A model generated the notes under the pieces. The model did no database searches, was not told the DNA's origin, and was given only the letters and a program-made list of their open reading frames with translations. Positions 25,447-37,333 of a stretch of DNA of 64,000 bases are shown piece by piece (within the stretch, counting starts at the first letter, position 1; every line of letters begins with the position of its first letter). The translations under genes and the position numbers were made by a program. Origin of the DNA: Mercurialis annua (taxonomy: Eukaryota; Streptophyta; Magnoliopsida; Malpighiales; Euphorbiaceae); the NCBI RefSeq assembly GCF_937616625.2, contig NC_065577.1:24503501-24567500 (forward strand). The letters are read 5' to 3'.

Positions 25447-28318
25447 TGTCACGACCCATTTTCAAGAATCGCGACCGGCGCTAGGGTATGGGTAATGTAG
25501 TACCGAAACCCGTAGCAAGCCTTTCATTTAACACATAAACACATAAACCTGCAGAAAACCAATGCTCGGGGGCAACCGAGACTTCAGCCTAAATCTAGCA
25601 GATATAATATACAACAATAATATAACATGCTTATTCAATTCTGAGTCTAAAAATAGACATATCGTAAATAATCCGAAATAATTACATAACATGCCAGAGC
25701 AATATAACTAGTCAGACCAATCCGACAAACAACTGTAATGATAGTAAAGACGTCTAGTCAACTACTGCGGTCTAAGAATAAAATAGTTTGACAGTTTATC
25801 AAAATAAATGGAACCTCCGAGGAAAAGTAAATGCGGAGATCACCAGACTCTCTCAGATCATAACCCTGGGAAAAATTGGGAAAACAACGGGGTCAGATAT
25901 ACTGAGATGAGTTCATACCACTATTTACATTTATTAAGTGGAAAACCTTTAAAACATTTAAAACATTTAATAACGATATTACAGATAATAGTTGGAACCC
26001 TAATCCACAATTCTAAATAATAAACATAATCCAACAGGTCTGGTCCCGAGAGCTGAGCTACACCGAGTTACCACTGACCACACTTATACTAGAGTCCCGG
26101 GAGCTGAGCTACACCGAGTTACTCTACTTGGTCCCGAGAGCTATGCTCACACCGAGTTACCGCATTACCATAATTACCTTTCCCAGATCATTACCGGTGC
26201 GCACGCAGTCCTAATGATGCCCATTAGGTAGCATGTTCCAACTAGTAGCCATAATATAAAAACAGTTCGAAAATATACGTACAGTATATATTTAATAAAA
26301 TAACAATTTACTTAATAAAGCGGTAAATAGTAAGTACAAACTCACTGCTTGCTAATCCACGTGATAACCGGCAAGCAACTAATCCTGGTTCGCCTCTGGA
26401 GTACGAACAATAGACGGGTCTAGACAATAAAATAATTATTAAAAACAGAACCTAACTCTAGAGAATACTAGACACCACATAGGACTAGCACAAACAACAT
26501 GTCGGAATAAACAATCCAAAGTACACACAAATAATACCCATTAGGTAATAAAGCCCAATTTAAATAAGTCTATTGAGTTCTCGCTTTAAAATCCAATTAT
26601 AAATATTACTAAATAACTTTAAATAATAATAAATTTTCAATTAGTGTGTTAGCCGAGTTACCAATAACTACCAAGCTAACCACACTTGTCGGGTGACCCA
26701 AGTCTAACCCAACACAGAACGTTTATCGAATATAAACCCGAGTTTATATTTATAAAATGATTCCATAAAACAATAAACCATTTTAAAAGTGGAACTCAAA
26801 TAACTTCAATTTCAAGTAACCCAAGTTACAACCCAAAAGTCTAACCATTTTAAGTTAATAATAGTTTAGGGACTAAATTGAACTTTAACCAATTAGGGGC
26901 TAAACTGTACTTTTGCCAAATAGGGACTAAATTGCACTTTAGTCAATTTGATATCCGAAATCAAATTAATTGGTTTTGCTTATAATAAAAAAACAAGATA
27001 TAAAATTACTTATCACAATTCCACTTAATTAAGTTATAAAAATAAGTTCAGGGACTAAATTGTAATTTAGCCAACTTTTGACACAACGATAATTGAAGGC
27101 AAATATAATCACCCGAGTAATTATATTAACTTAAATTATAAAAATTATCAATTACCATTTGTTAATTTAAAAATTAAATCAAAATCCTATTTATTATCAA
27201 ATAAAAACGAAGTTTAACCTAAGGGATTTCTTTGAATTAGTTAAACAATATTCATGACCAATATGGCCATTTGGCCATCTTCTCATTTTTAAAACAACAA
27301 TAGCCCCGCCTTACAAATTCACCCAAACTCCATTAATGATCATGGACTCAAACTTTCTAAACAACCTAATGCTAATAAGCAAACCAAAATTTAACATCAA
27401 TTCAAACAACACAACATTTGACATATACACCAAGAATTAACTCAAGAACATTACTGCAATTTAATCATCCCGAGAACGACGAGCAACAATCTGGAATAAC
27501 AAAACTCATTGAAAGCTTAAACTAACAATAACCCAAAAGATATATAATCAATTACAAGCAAAATCATAGCAAAAAGGAATTGAATCAATCGGCATAACAA
27601 CAATTACCAAGAACAGTGTATAGCATTCCTAAAACGGAAACCGTACGGCGATTGAAACGGGATCGATTACATACCGTTTAGCAAAACCGAGATAGGGAAA
27701 CGTAGGGAATTGAGTCTAGAACGTCTGAGATCAAACGGAATCAATTTCGATCTAAAAATGAACAAGAACGATCAACAAAACGGAATATCGTTCAAAGGTA
27801 AAATCTGGAAATCAAAGAAACCAGAAAACTTACCAAACATCGATCTTTGGAAGATGATAACTGCTTCGATACTCAGCGAAAGAACGAAAGAAAAGTGGCT
27901 AGGTTTAGTTTGCAGCGTGATCTAGGTTTTCTGTTTAGAAGTCGCTTTTAAATAACGAGTGGAAACGGGCCGTAAACGAGTTCGAAGTGAGCTAGACGAA
28001 AGGGTACCATGGGCTGTCATGTTCTCGAACGAGAACAGCCCATTTGGGCATGGTTCTCGTTCGAGAACCCCTGGTCTCGAACGAGACCAGGCCTGGAAGG
28101 GTGGATTCTCGTTCGAGAATTCACATTCTCGAACGGGAATCCACCAAAACATATTTTTTTTCTTTTTAATTAATTTAAAAAAACAAATGGTTGAACCAAA
28201 AATCAACCCCAAACCAACTCAATCGAATCAAACCGCTATCATCGAAGTTACTTCAAAACGACCGGAAAAATTGTCGGAAATTATCGAAAAATAAATTAAA
28301 ATTTTACGGGATATTACA
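25447..28318 (-). repeat. 3' LTR of the complete element
   Basis: 2872 bp, TGTCACGACCC to ATATTACA on the plus strand (minus strand TGTAATATCCC to GGGTCGTGACA). Landmarks on the plus strand are three CCCGAGAGCT/CGAGTTAC copies (26042-26160), a GGGACTAAA tandem repeat (26876-26945), a conserved block ending with AAACGTAGGGAATTGAGTC near 27715, and the palindrome cluster at 28021-28140. The open frames at 25808-26020, 27710-27925 and 27922-28294 occur again in the other LTR because the sequence is duplicated; nothing suggests that they are translated. Confidence 0.95.
28021..28140. repeat. Palindrome cluster in 3' LTR (CTCGAACGAG/CTCGTTCGAG)
   Basis: GTTCTCGAACGAGAAC (28021-28036), GGTTCTCGTTCGAGAACC (28052-28069), CTGGTCTCGAACGAGACCAG (28071-28090), ATTCTCGTTCGAGAAT (28105-28120) and the near-palindrome ATTCTCGAACGGGAAT (28125-28140). 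The cluster lies about 180-300 bp from the outer (U3) end of the LTR. In the partner LTR it is at 35523-35642, where the last palindrome has decayed further. Confidence 0.9.
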
Positions 28319-28329
28319 TTCTCCCCAAC
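28319..28329 (-). other. Polypurine tract of the complete element
   Basis: On the minus strand TTGGGGAGAA abuts the TGTAATATCCC LTR start. It follows the GAGGACGAATTTTT string commonly seen just before the polypurine tract in this group and also present before the tract at 4951. Confidence 0.85.
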
Positions 28330-28436
28330 TAATTAAAAATTCGTCCTCGAATTTAACACGATAAGCAAAAACCACCAGAACAGCACGTAACACAAGTAAA
28401 AATCATAAAAGTTACAGAAACTCAAGATATCGTACC

Positions 28437-28836
28437 TCACGGAAAAAGAAAAGGATAGCGATTCCGCATATCCGACTCGGTCTCCCAAGTACACTCCTCT
28501 ACAGAATGATTGCGCCAGAGAACTTTGACCATCGGAATCTCCTTGTTCCGCAATTTACGCACTTGCGTATCAACAATCTCAACTGGCTGCTCCTCATAGG
28601 ACAGCTCCTGGTCAATTTCATCACTCTGAGGCACAATCACGTGCGAAGGATCAGAAATGCACTTCCTCAACAAAGAAACATGAAACACAGGATATACTAA
28701 CGACATGTCTGGCGGCAGAACCAGACGATAAGCCACAGCTCCAATCCTCTCTGAAATCTCATAAGGACCAATATACCTCGGCGCCAACTTTCCTTAACGC
28801 CAAAACGAACCTCTAATCCCAAATCTGAAACTGATT
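28437..28836 (-). pseudogene. pol remnant: integrase C-terminal tail and chromodomain
   Basis: The open part (28437-28787) encodes a peptide with the integrase-tail signature APRYIGPYEI, then YPVFHVSLLRK and, at the C-terminus, a chromodomain with VRKLRNKEIPMVKVLWRN and ECTWETESDMR, ending PFLF. This order is characteristic of Tekay/Del chromoviruses, in which the chromodomain guides integration to heterochromatin. Upstream, RFGV can be read in another frame (to about 28836), separated from the open part by a one-base deletion. All earlier pol domains are missing. It cannot make a working integrase. The family assignment is confident; retention of this fragment may only reflect its closeness to the polypurine tract. 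Confidence 0.92.
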
Positions 28837-31800
28837 TGCAATATAACGATTACAACACACATAAGCGAAAAAATTATGATCCTGACAATTCGGTGCTCCA
28901 ACAATCACTCGATCAATACAATGTGAATAATCAACAATTATTCAACTGGGAGCCACAATTACTCTATACCGGAGTGGTTTCCAAAACCAGTTCGAGACCT
29001 AACTATTATAAAATTTCCAGTGTCCACTATAAGACTAAGCGCTAACTCAACTGTTGTTCTCCAAAATCTAAACTCTTTAGCCTTAACAAAACAATAACAC
29101 TGCAACATAGCTGTCAGAATCTATCGCTCTAAAATAATTTCTTATATCCTCTTATAATATCTCGACATCAAAACCCAATAACTTCAAATAATATTTCGGT
29201 TCCCAAACAAACATTATAATAATCATCTAATCTTAACGATTGGTACCAGCTCGATAATACTATTAACTTGTGAAACAACAACACAAAAACTCATATCGCA
29301 ATTCAGAGAAAAGCGAACCTCTCTCATGATAACAAAATAAATTCTATATCAATGATAGCCAATATCCATCATAACGATTCTTCCAATCACTCAGAAACAT
29401 AACGCCACGACTACTCTAAACATTGAATGCATCTGACAACATAAAATTTTGTCGCCAACCAAGGGTTCAACAACTGACCCAACGATATCCATCATTACGA
29501 TAATACCCTCTATAACAAAATCGATCAACCAATCATGGTTGTCGAAACCTATTAACCGCGATTTCGATCTTTTTAAATCAACTATCTCATATAACCAAAT
29601 CGAACTCAAATCCTCAAAATTATTCAATCAATTGACTACAGTCTCGTATACAACGAGAGATCAAAACGATTAGTTTACTACGACCGGATAGTTAGTTATG
29701 CTCAAAACCAACTCCTGTGGGTATAAAATCTTTTAATATTAATATTTTATATACAGAAAATTTTCCACCCTATTTAAAAGACTCAACGTCTTACACCTTC
29801 TTTTGCATTCAAAAAAAAAACGGGATACTTTTATCATTGAAAAACCATCGGTTTAGCAAACCCTTGAAAAAAATTTCAAAACCTCCACATTTTAAAATCT
29901 GATTTTTTTTTTCTTACTTCTAATATATTTGTAAATTTGTAAACAGTTCAACTGTCAAAATTTATGTTCTCTTAAATCAAACTCGTTAAAACACTCTTTA
30001 AATAATTTATACTTAAAAAACCAACTGTGGCAGAATTTTCCGTATTCAAAATACACATTGATGTTTCAAACATACCAAAATTTTAAAGCGCTTCTAAACT
30101 TTCTCAAACAAAACACCATATGAAGACATTGCTTAAGCGAAAAATTTATTATCTCTTTTAAATCAATTTTTGACAAAACTTCTCCCTTTTCTCAGAAAGA
30201 TAAAATCACCAATGTAAATCTCTTGTTTATAAACATACCTTATATCAGTACACCAAAATACTTTGGACAATTTCAATCTGGAAAGATAAGGTTTCTTTTA
30301 AAAATACAGTGTATACACACACATGAGCAAAACCAATCTCCTTAATTCACAAATCCTTAAATCACGAATCAAAAATTATCATGAACTCTTCCTACTCTGA
30401 CTCTAACCATAAACCGCACTAGGCACAACTATGTCTCGAGCGCAACCTCAAAATCATTCTTACTCACCACCACAAGATTCTGATTCTACAGACCATAATC
30501 TCACAGCAAAAACATCTAATAACCATCATCATCATCACAGAGTATTTGTCTAGCTACCTTCCGGTAACAGTTTCAAAATCATTTGAAATTCCACAACTTT
30601 ATAAATACATTTACCCCAAAGGGACTCGCGAGTTTGTTCTAAGACATCTTTCTAAAAACACTTTGTCGATAAAATCTATTTTACATAATTGTGCGCCAGG
30701 GTGATGACATCTCTCATCCCCAAAGAGTTGCATCCAACCCTAATAATTTCTATGCACGTGATGCATGTACTATTGTGCATGTATTAATTATTAATTTATC
30801 TTATAGTTTAGTGAACGTACTCTGTGTTCAATGCAACCCTATTCGTGACATTCAACATGCATGTTCATGATATGTCTGGGCACAATTACGTGTTGAAAAT
30901 ATTTCAAATTTCAGCAAATCAATCTTTGAAATCCATTTCTTAATAAAACATTTGCTAGACGTTGCACTCTGTGAGATGTGCACTCGATAACCTCAAAATA
31001 TTTCTCAAAATTCCTTGCAACCTAGCAACATTCGATGCTATAAAATAATTCAACCTAAAATTCTGTTACAACTCTTCTGCATAAATATCACACTACCCTA
31101 AACCCTAATTGAAACTCATTCCCAAAGAAATAACACATCAAACGTTCTCACCAAATCTACCGCCAGCTCCCGCATCGCATCATCAGACTTGATGGAAACA
31201 CCAGTGCATTAATACACCGATCTATCTTCTCGGTTCAAAGTTTTCAATATTCGATCTAGGATAATCAGATATCATCAGCCAATCCGAAGGAAGTACTTCC
31301 TTCGTATTCCTCGATATCGAAACCCCAAGGTTTCGATCCACGAAACAGAAACAGTAAAGCCCGGCGCAACCCAAAACCGAACAAAAGAGAAAGAAGATCT
31401 AAAAGAAGATCTTACTCAAAGGTCAAAACTATACATCAAGGTAAGGCAACCATAACCACATGATTTAGATCATCTCACGTGCTACACCGCACGAAGAGAC
31501 AAAACTAAAACAATCAACTTAGTCCAACAGACAAGCGAGTTATAAAACACAAATAATGTTCACAAGATAACAAATCTGAAAATCGAAAACCACGAAACCA
31601 TGCCATTGAACACAATTTACTCAAGCATTCTTAAAACAAATCAGGATATGCCACAACATTTCCTTGAAATCTCATTATAAATTTACCATGTAAATATATC
31701 GTCCTTTAATAGTACGCTTCAAAATTCGTTTTGAAATTAAAAACAAACACGAAAACTTCCAAATTTTGCTGAGCCCCAAGGTTAAAACAAAATCACATTT

Positions 31801-32932
31801 TGTAAAAATCTCTTCTTACTAATCAGTTGCTTTAAAATGGATACCCAAGTATCTCAAACAATAAAATTATCGAGCTAGCCGAGTCATTACAACTACCAAG
31901 CTCAACTCCTAAATTTGGGTGACCCAAGTCGAACCCAAAACAATCGTTTATAAAACGTATTTAAAATATTTGTAAATCCGGAAAAGTATTTTAATAAAAT
32001 TTCCATCCCTTCAAATTTTGGGAGCTCAATTTAAACCAACCGCTAAACGGTAATTTAAAACTCAAGTGAGAAATCTTTGATTTCAAACATCTATTCTGTA
32101 AATCCCAAAAATTTAAAATGCTGGCATACTACAACATGATAAAATAACTTCAACGTTAAATTCTTAAAACAATGACTTATCTCATAAAACATCATTTGAA
32201 ACCATCGCTTGTTAACACCAGACCAAACATAATATTTCAAAATATTTACTGGCAACTCAACCAAAAACCATCTTTTTAAGAATTTAAAATTAAACTTCTC
32301 TTATAATTCTATGTCGAAATACAAATCGGATAAAACAATATTCTCGATAAAAATCTCTAAATCAACATGTGGTCAAACAATGCATGACCATCAAACACGT
32401 TTTAAGGTTTAACCCAAAATCTTTTTAATTGAAAAAATAAGGCTAACGTCCAACATACGATCACATTTAACATCAACAATTGAGGCCAAAGCCAAGATGT
32501 ACTTTATTAACAAGGCAAAAGCAGTTCAACGCATCACGTAAAATAACTGTAACATCACCATAAATTCTAAATCGTTTTAGGCATAAACGACAAGTTTTAT
32601 CAAACATCATACCCAAGTATGAGTCTTTAGGAAAATTTACCAGCCTATGATTTCCCGAGAAATCAAAAGCAATTATAATCACCCAAGTGAAATAATCTCA
32701 ACATGATAAAACAAAGCAATTAACATCCAAGTGAAATAAATTGTCAATCAAAGCATCAATACCAAATAAGGACTGACAGACATCACCTATAGGATGTAGG
32801 CTGAAGGTTTGAAAACAAATGATGACGTTTAAAAGACAAGACACGAATCCTAATTCCGCAGTAGTTCCTAAGACACAACGATACTTAACAGAGTAAACAC
32901 ATAGCAAGCAATGGCCTTGGTTTGAAACCAAA
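28837..32932 (-). other. Non-coding interior of the LTR element, with a diverged LTR-like stretch
   Basis: About 4.1 kb between the pol remnant and the primer binding site that shows no gag or pol motif in any frame. The plus strand is rich in A and C. The stretch at about 31865-31950 (GCCGAGT, ACTACCAAGCT, GGGTGACCCAAGTC, AACCCA, CGTTTAT) parallels the LTR segment at 26650-26730, and 30690-30760 loosely parallels the LTR segment beginning GTGCGC at 26198. The interior may therefore contain an old LTR of a related family in the same orientation. Small open frames (29391-29673, 32473-32967) have no recognisable content. Confidence 0.6.
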
Positions 32933-32945
32933 GCTCTGATACCAA
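32933..32945 (-). other. Primer binding site, initiator tRNA-Met
   Basis: Minus strand TTGGTATCAGAGC three bases inside the LTR end. TGGTATCAGAGC is the canonical complement of the 3' end of plant initiator tRNA-Met and fixes the element's orientation. Confidence 0.93.
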
Positions 32946-32948
32946 GTT

Positions 32949-35825
32949 TGTCACGACCCATTTTCATGAATCGCGACCGGCGCTAGGATATGGGTAATGT
33001 AGTACCGAAACCCGTAGCTAGCCTTTCATTTAACACATAAACACATAAACCTGCAGAAAACCAATGCTCGGGGGCAACCGAGACTTCAGCCTAAATCAAG
33101 CATATATAATATACAACAATAATATAACATGCTTATTCAATTCTGAGTCTAAAAATAGACATATCATAAATAATCCGAAATTATTACATAACATGCCAGA
33201 GCAATATAACTAGTCAGACCAATCCGACAAACAACTGTAATAATAGTAAAGACGTCTAGTCAACTACTGCGGTCTAAGAATAAAATAGTTTGACAGTTTA
33301 TCAAAATAAATGGAACCTCCGAGGAAAAGTAAATGCGGAGATCACCAGACTCTCTCAGATCATAACCCTGGGAAAAATTGGGAAAACAACAGGGTCAGAT
33401 ATACTGAGATGAGTTCATACCACTATTTACATTTATTAAGTGGAAAACCTTTAAAACATTTAAAACATTTAATAACGATATTACAGATAATAGTTGGAAC
33501 CCTAATCCGCAATTCTAAATAATAAACATAATCCAACAGGTCTGGTCCCGAGAGCTGAGCTACACCGAGTTACCACTGACCACACTTATACTAGAGTCCC
33601 GAGAGCTGAGCTACACCGAGTTACTCTACTTGGTCCCGAGAGCTATGCTCACACCGAGTTACCGCATTGCCATAATTACCTTTCCCAGATCATTACCGGT
33701 GCGCACGCAGTCCTAATGATGCCCATTAGGTAGCATGTTCCAACTAGTAGCCATAAAATAAAAACAGTTCGAAAATATACGTACAGTATATATTTAATAA
33801 AATAACAATTTACTTAATAAAGCGGTAAATAGTAAGTACAAACTCACTGCTTGCTAATCCACGTGATAACCGGCAAGCAACTAATCCTGGTTCGCCTCTG
33901 GAGTACGAACAATAGACGGGTCTAGACAATAAAATAATTATTAAAAACAGAACCTAACTCTAGAGAGTACTAGACACCACATAGGACTAGCACAAACAAC
34001 ATGTCGGAATAAACAATCAAAAGTACACACAAATAATACCCATTAGGTAATAAAGCCCAATTTAAATAAGTCTATTGAGTTCTCGCTTTAAAATCCAATT
34101 ATAAATATTACTAAATAACTTTAAATAATAATAAATTTTCAATTAGTGTGTTAGCCGAGTTATCAATAACTACCAAGCTAACCACACTTGTCGGGTGACC
34201 CAAGTCTAACCCAACACAGAACGTTTATCGAATATAAACCCGAGTTTATATTTATAAAATGATTCCATAAAATAATAAACCATTTTAAAAGTGGAACTCA
34301 AATAACTTCAATTTCAAGTAACCCAAGTTACAACCCAAAAGTCTAACCATTTTAAGTTAATAATAGTTTAGGGACTAAATTGAACTTTAACCAATTAGGG
34401 GCTAAACTGTACTTTTGCCAAATAGGGACTAAATTGCACTTTAGTCAATTTGATATCCGAAATCAAATTAATTGCTTTTGCTTATAATAAAAAAACAAGA
34501 TATAAAATTACTTATCACAATTCCACTTAATTAAGTTATAAAAATAAGTTCAGGGACTAAATTGTAATTTAGCCAACTTTTGACACAACGATAATTGAAG
34601 GCAAATATAATCACCCGAGTAATTATATTAACTTAAATTATAAAAATTATCAATTACCATTTGTTAATTTAAAAATTAAATCAAAATCCTATTTATTATC
34701 AAATAAAAACGAAGTTTAACCTAAGGGATTTCTTTGAATTAGTTAAACAATATTCATGACCAATATGGCCATTTGGGCATCTTCTCATTTTTAAAACAAC
34801 AACAGCCCCGCCTTACATATTCACCCAAACTCCATTAATGATCATGGACTCAAACTTTCTAAACAACCTAATGCTAATAAGCAAACCAAAATTTAACATC
34901 AATTCAAACAACACAACATTTGACATAAACACCAAGAATTAACTCAAGAACATTACTGCAATTTAATCATCCCGAGAACGACGAGCAACAATCTGGAATA
35001 ACAAAACTCATTGAAAGCTTAAACTAACAATAACCCAAAAGATATATAATCAATTACAAGCAAAATCATAGCAAAAAGGAATTGAATCAATCGGCATAAC
35101 AACAATTACCAAGAACAGTGTATAGCATTCCTAAAACAGAAACCGTACGGCGATTGAAACGGGATCGATTACATACCGTTTAGCAAAACCGAGATAGGGA
35201 AACGTAGGGAATTGAGTCTAGAACGTCTGAGATCAAACGGAATCAATTTCGATCTAAAAACGAACAAGAACGATCAACAAAACGGAATATCGTTCAAAGG
35301 TAAAATCTGGAAATCAAAGAAACCAGAAAACTTACCAAACATCGATCTTTGGAAGATGATAACTGCTTCGATACTCAGCGAAAGAACGAAAGAAAAGTGG
35401 CTAGGTTTAGTTTGCAGCGTGATCTAGGTTTTCTGTTTAGAAGTCGCTTTTAAATAACGAGTGGAAACGGGCCGTAAACGAGTTCGAAGTGAGCTAGACG
35501 AAAGGGTACCATGGGCTGTCATGTTCTCGAACGAGAACAGCCCATTTGGGCATGGTTCTCGTTCGAGAACCCCTGGTCTCGAACGAGACCAGGCCTGGAA
35601 GGGTGGATTCTCGTTCGAGAATTCACATTCTCGGATGGGAATCCACCAAAACATATTTTTTTCTTTTTCTTTTTAATTAATTTAAAAAAACAAATGGTTG
35701 AACCAAAAATCAACCCCAAACCAACTCAATCGAATCAAACCGCTATCATCGAAGTTACTTCAAAACGACCGGAAAAATTGTCGGAAATTATCGAAAAATA
35801 AATTAAAATTTTACGGGATATTACA
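32949..35825 (-). repeat. 5' LTR of the complete element
   Basis: 2877 bp, nearly identical to 25447-28318. Visible differences are scattered single substitutions (for example CCGCAATTC against CCACAATTC near 33508) and a longer T/C run near 35660. It ends TATTACA at 35825, followed by the ATTTG target duplication and the resumed satellite. Confidence 0.95.
35523..35642. repeat. Palindrome cluster in 5' LTR
   Basis: Same order of CTCGAACGAG/CTCGTTCGAG palindromes as 28021-28140; the last one is degraded to ATTCTCGGATGGGAAT. Confidence 0.88.
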
Positions 35826-37333
35826 ATTTGTAAACATTTGGCTTAAATCGCTAAAAAGGGGAAACGTTATGATTTGTTTCGTAACGATTGTAAACGTTTG
35901 GATTGAATCGCTAAAAATGTGAAACATTTGGATTTGTTTCGAAACATTTGTAAACATTTTGCTTAAATCGCTAAAATTGGGAAACGATTGGATTTTGTTT
36001 CATAATGTTTGTAAACGTTTGTCTTAAATCGCTAAAAATGTGAAACGTTTGGTTTTGTTTCGTAGCGTTTGTAAACGTTTGTCTTAAACCGCTAAAAAGG
36101 GGAAATGTTTGGATTTGTTTCGTAACATTTATAAACGTTTGGCTTAAATCGCTAAAAAGGTGAAATTTTCAGTTTTGTTTCGTAACGTTTATAATCAATT
36201 GGCTTAAATCTCAAAAAATGTGAAATGTTTGGATTTGTTTCGTAACGTTTGTAAATTTTTGGTTCAAATTGCTAAAAAGAGGAAACGTTTGGATTTGTTT
36301 CGTAACGTTAGTAAAGGTTTGGCTTATATTGCTAAAATGGGAAAACGTTTGGAATTGTTTCGTAACGTTTGTAAACGTTTGGATTAAATCGCTAAAAAGG
36401 TGAAACGTTTCGTTTTGTTTCCTAACCTTCGTAAAGGTTTGGCTTAAATCGCTAAAATGAGGAAACGTTTGGATTTTTTTCGTAACGTTTTCGTAACGTT
36501 TAAAACGTTACGAAACAAATCCAAACGTTTCACCTTTTTAGCAATTTAAGCCAAATATTTAAAACGTTACGAAACAAATCCAAACGTTTTCCCATTTTAA
36601 TAATTTAAGCAAAACGTTTACAAATGTTAAGAAACAAATCCAAATGTTTCACATGTTTAGCGAATTAAGCAAAACTTTTGCAAACGTTATGAAATGAATC
36701 CAAGCGTTTCACGTTTTTTTTTGCAATTTAAGTCAAACGTTTACAAACGTTACGAAACAAATCCAAATGTTTCACCTTTTTAGCGATTTAAGCCAAACGT
36801 TTACAAACATTAAGGAACAAATCCAAATTTTTCAAATTTTTAGCGATTTAAGCCAAACGTTAACAAAGGTTACGAAACAAATCCAAACGTTTCACCTTTT
36901 TAGCAATATAAGCCAAACGATTTCTGACATTACGAAACAAATCCAAACGTTTAACCTTTTTAGTGATTTAAGACTAACGTTTACAAACGTTACGAAACAA
37001 ATCCAAACATTTCAAACGTTTGGCTTAAATAGCTAAAAAGGTGAAATGTTTGGTTTTGTTTCGTAACGTTTGTAAACGTTTGGTTTTGTTTCGTAACGTT
37101 TTCACCTTTTTAGCGATTATGCCAAACGTTTGGTTTTGTTCCGTAACATTATGAACGTTAAGAAACAAAACAAAACGTTTATAACATTACGAAACAAAAC
37201 CAAACATTTCACATTCTTAACGCTTTAAACAAAACGTTTACAAACTCTACGAAACAAATCCAAACGTTTCCCCCATTTTAGCCATTTAAGCCAAACGTTT
37301 ACAAACGTTACGAAACAAATCCAAGAGTTTCAC
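35826..37333. repeat. 60-bp satellite array, block 3, with shared inversion junctions
   Basis: Starts in the target duplication and ends at the LTR start TGTAATAACCC. Forward to about 36501, reversed 36503-37012, forward 37012-37100, then mostly reversed to 37333. The order of switches and the flanking monomers (CCTAACCTTC.TAAAGGTTTGG just before the first flip) match 23410-24300, so the two are paralogous segments. The frame at 36767-37036 is repeat translation. Confidence 0.95.

Larger units (their letters stand above)
25447..35825 (-). mobile_element. Complete, young, non-autonomous Ty3/gypsy (Tekay/Del-type) LTR retrotransposon
   Basis: A 10.4-kb element on the minus strand with two intact LTRs (25447-28318 and 32949-35825), a 5-bp target duplication, a primer binding site for initiator tRNA-Met and a polypurine tract. 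Only the last part of pol survives (integrase tail plus chromodomain); gag, protease, reverse transcriptase, RNase H and the integrase core are absent, so the element must have moved using proteins made elsewhere. The two LTRs differ by roughly 25-30 substitutions plus a homopolymer indel by eye, just under 1 percent, so the insertion is recent. It lies within the 60-bp satellite, splitting one array. Confidence 0.93.

Noticed and set aside
7370..25465. Dozens of minus-strand open frames encoding FHLFSDLSQTFTNVTKQIQ-like repeats
   Set aside because: They are translations of the 60-bp satellite, whose length is divisible by three. Starts and stops fall at random monomer variants, and neighbouring copies are broken by CpG mutations and 50-bp monomers. 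There is no promoter, intron or domain evidence for a gene.
27710..27925. 71-codon frame duplicated at 35212-35427
   Set aside because: It occurs twice only because both copies are LTRs of one element. It runs antisense to that element and has no domain features.
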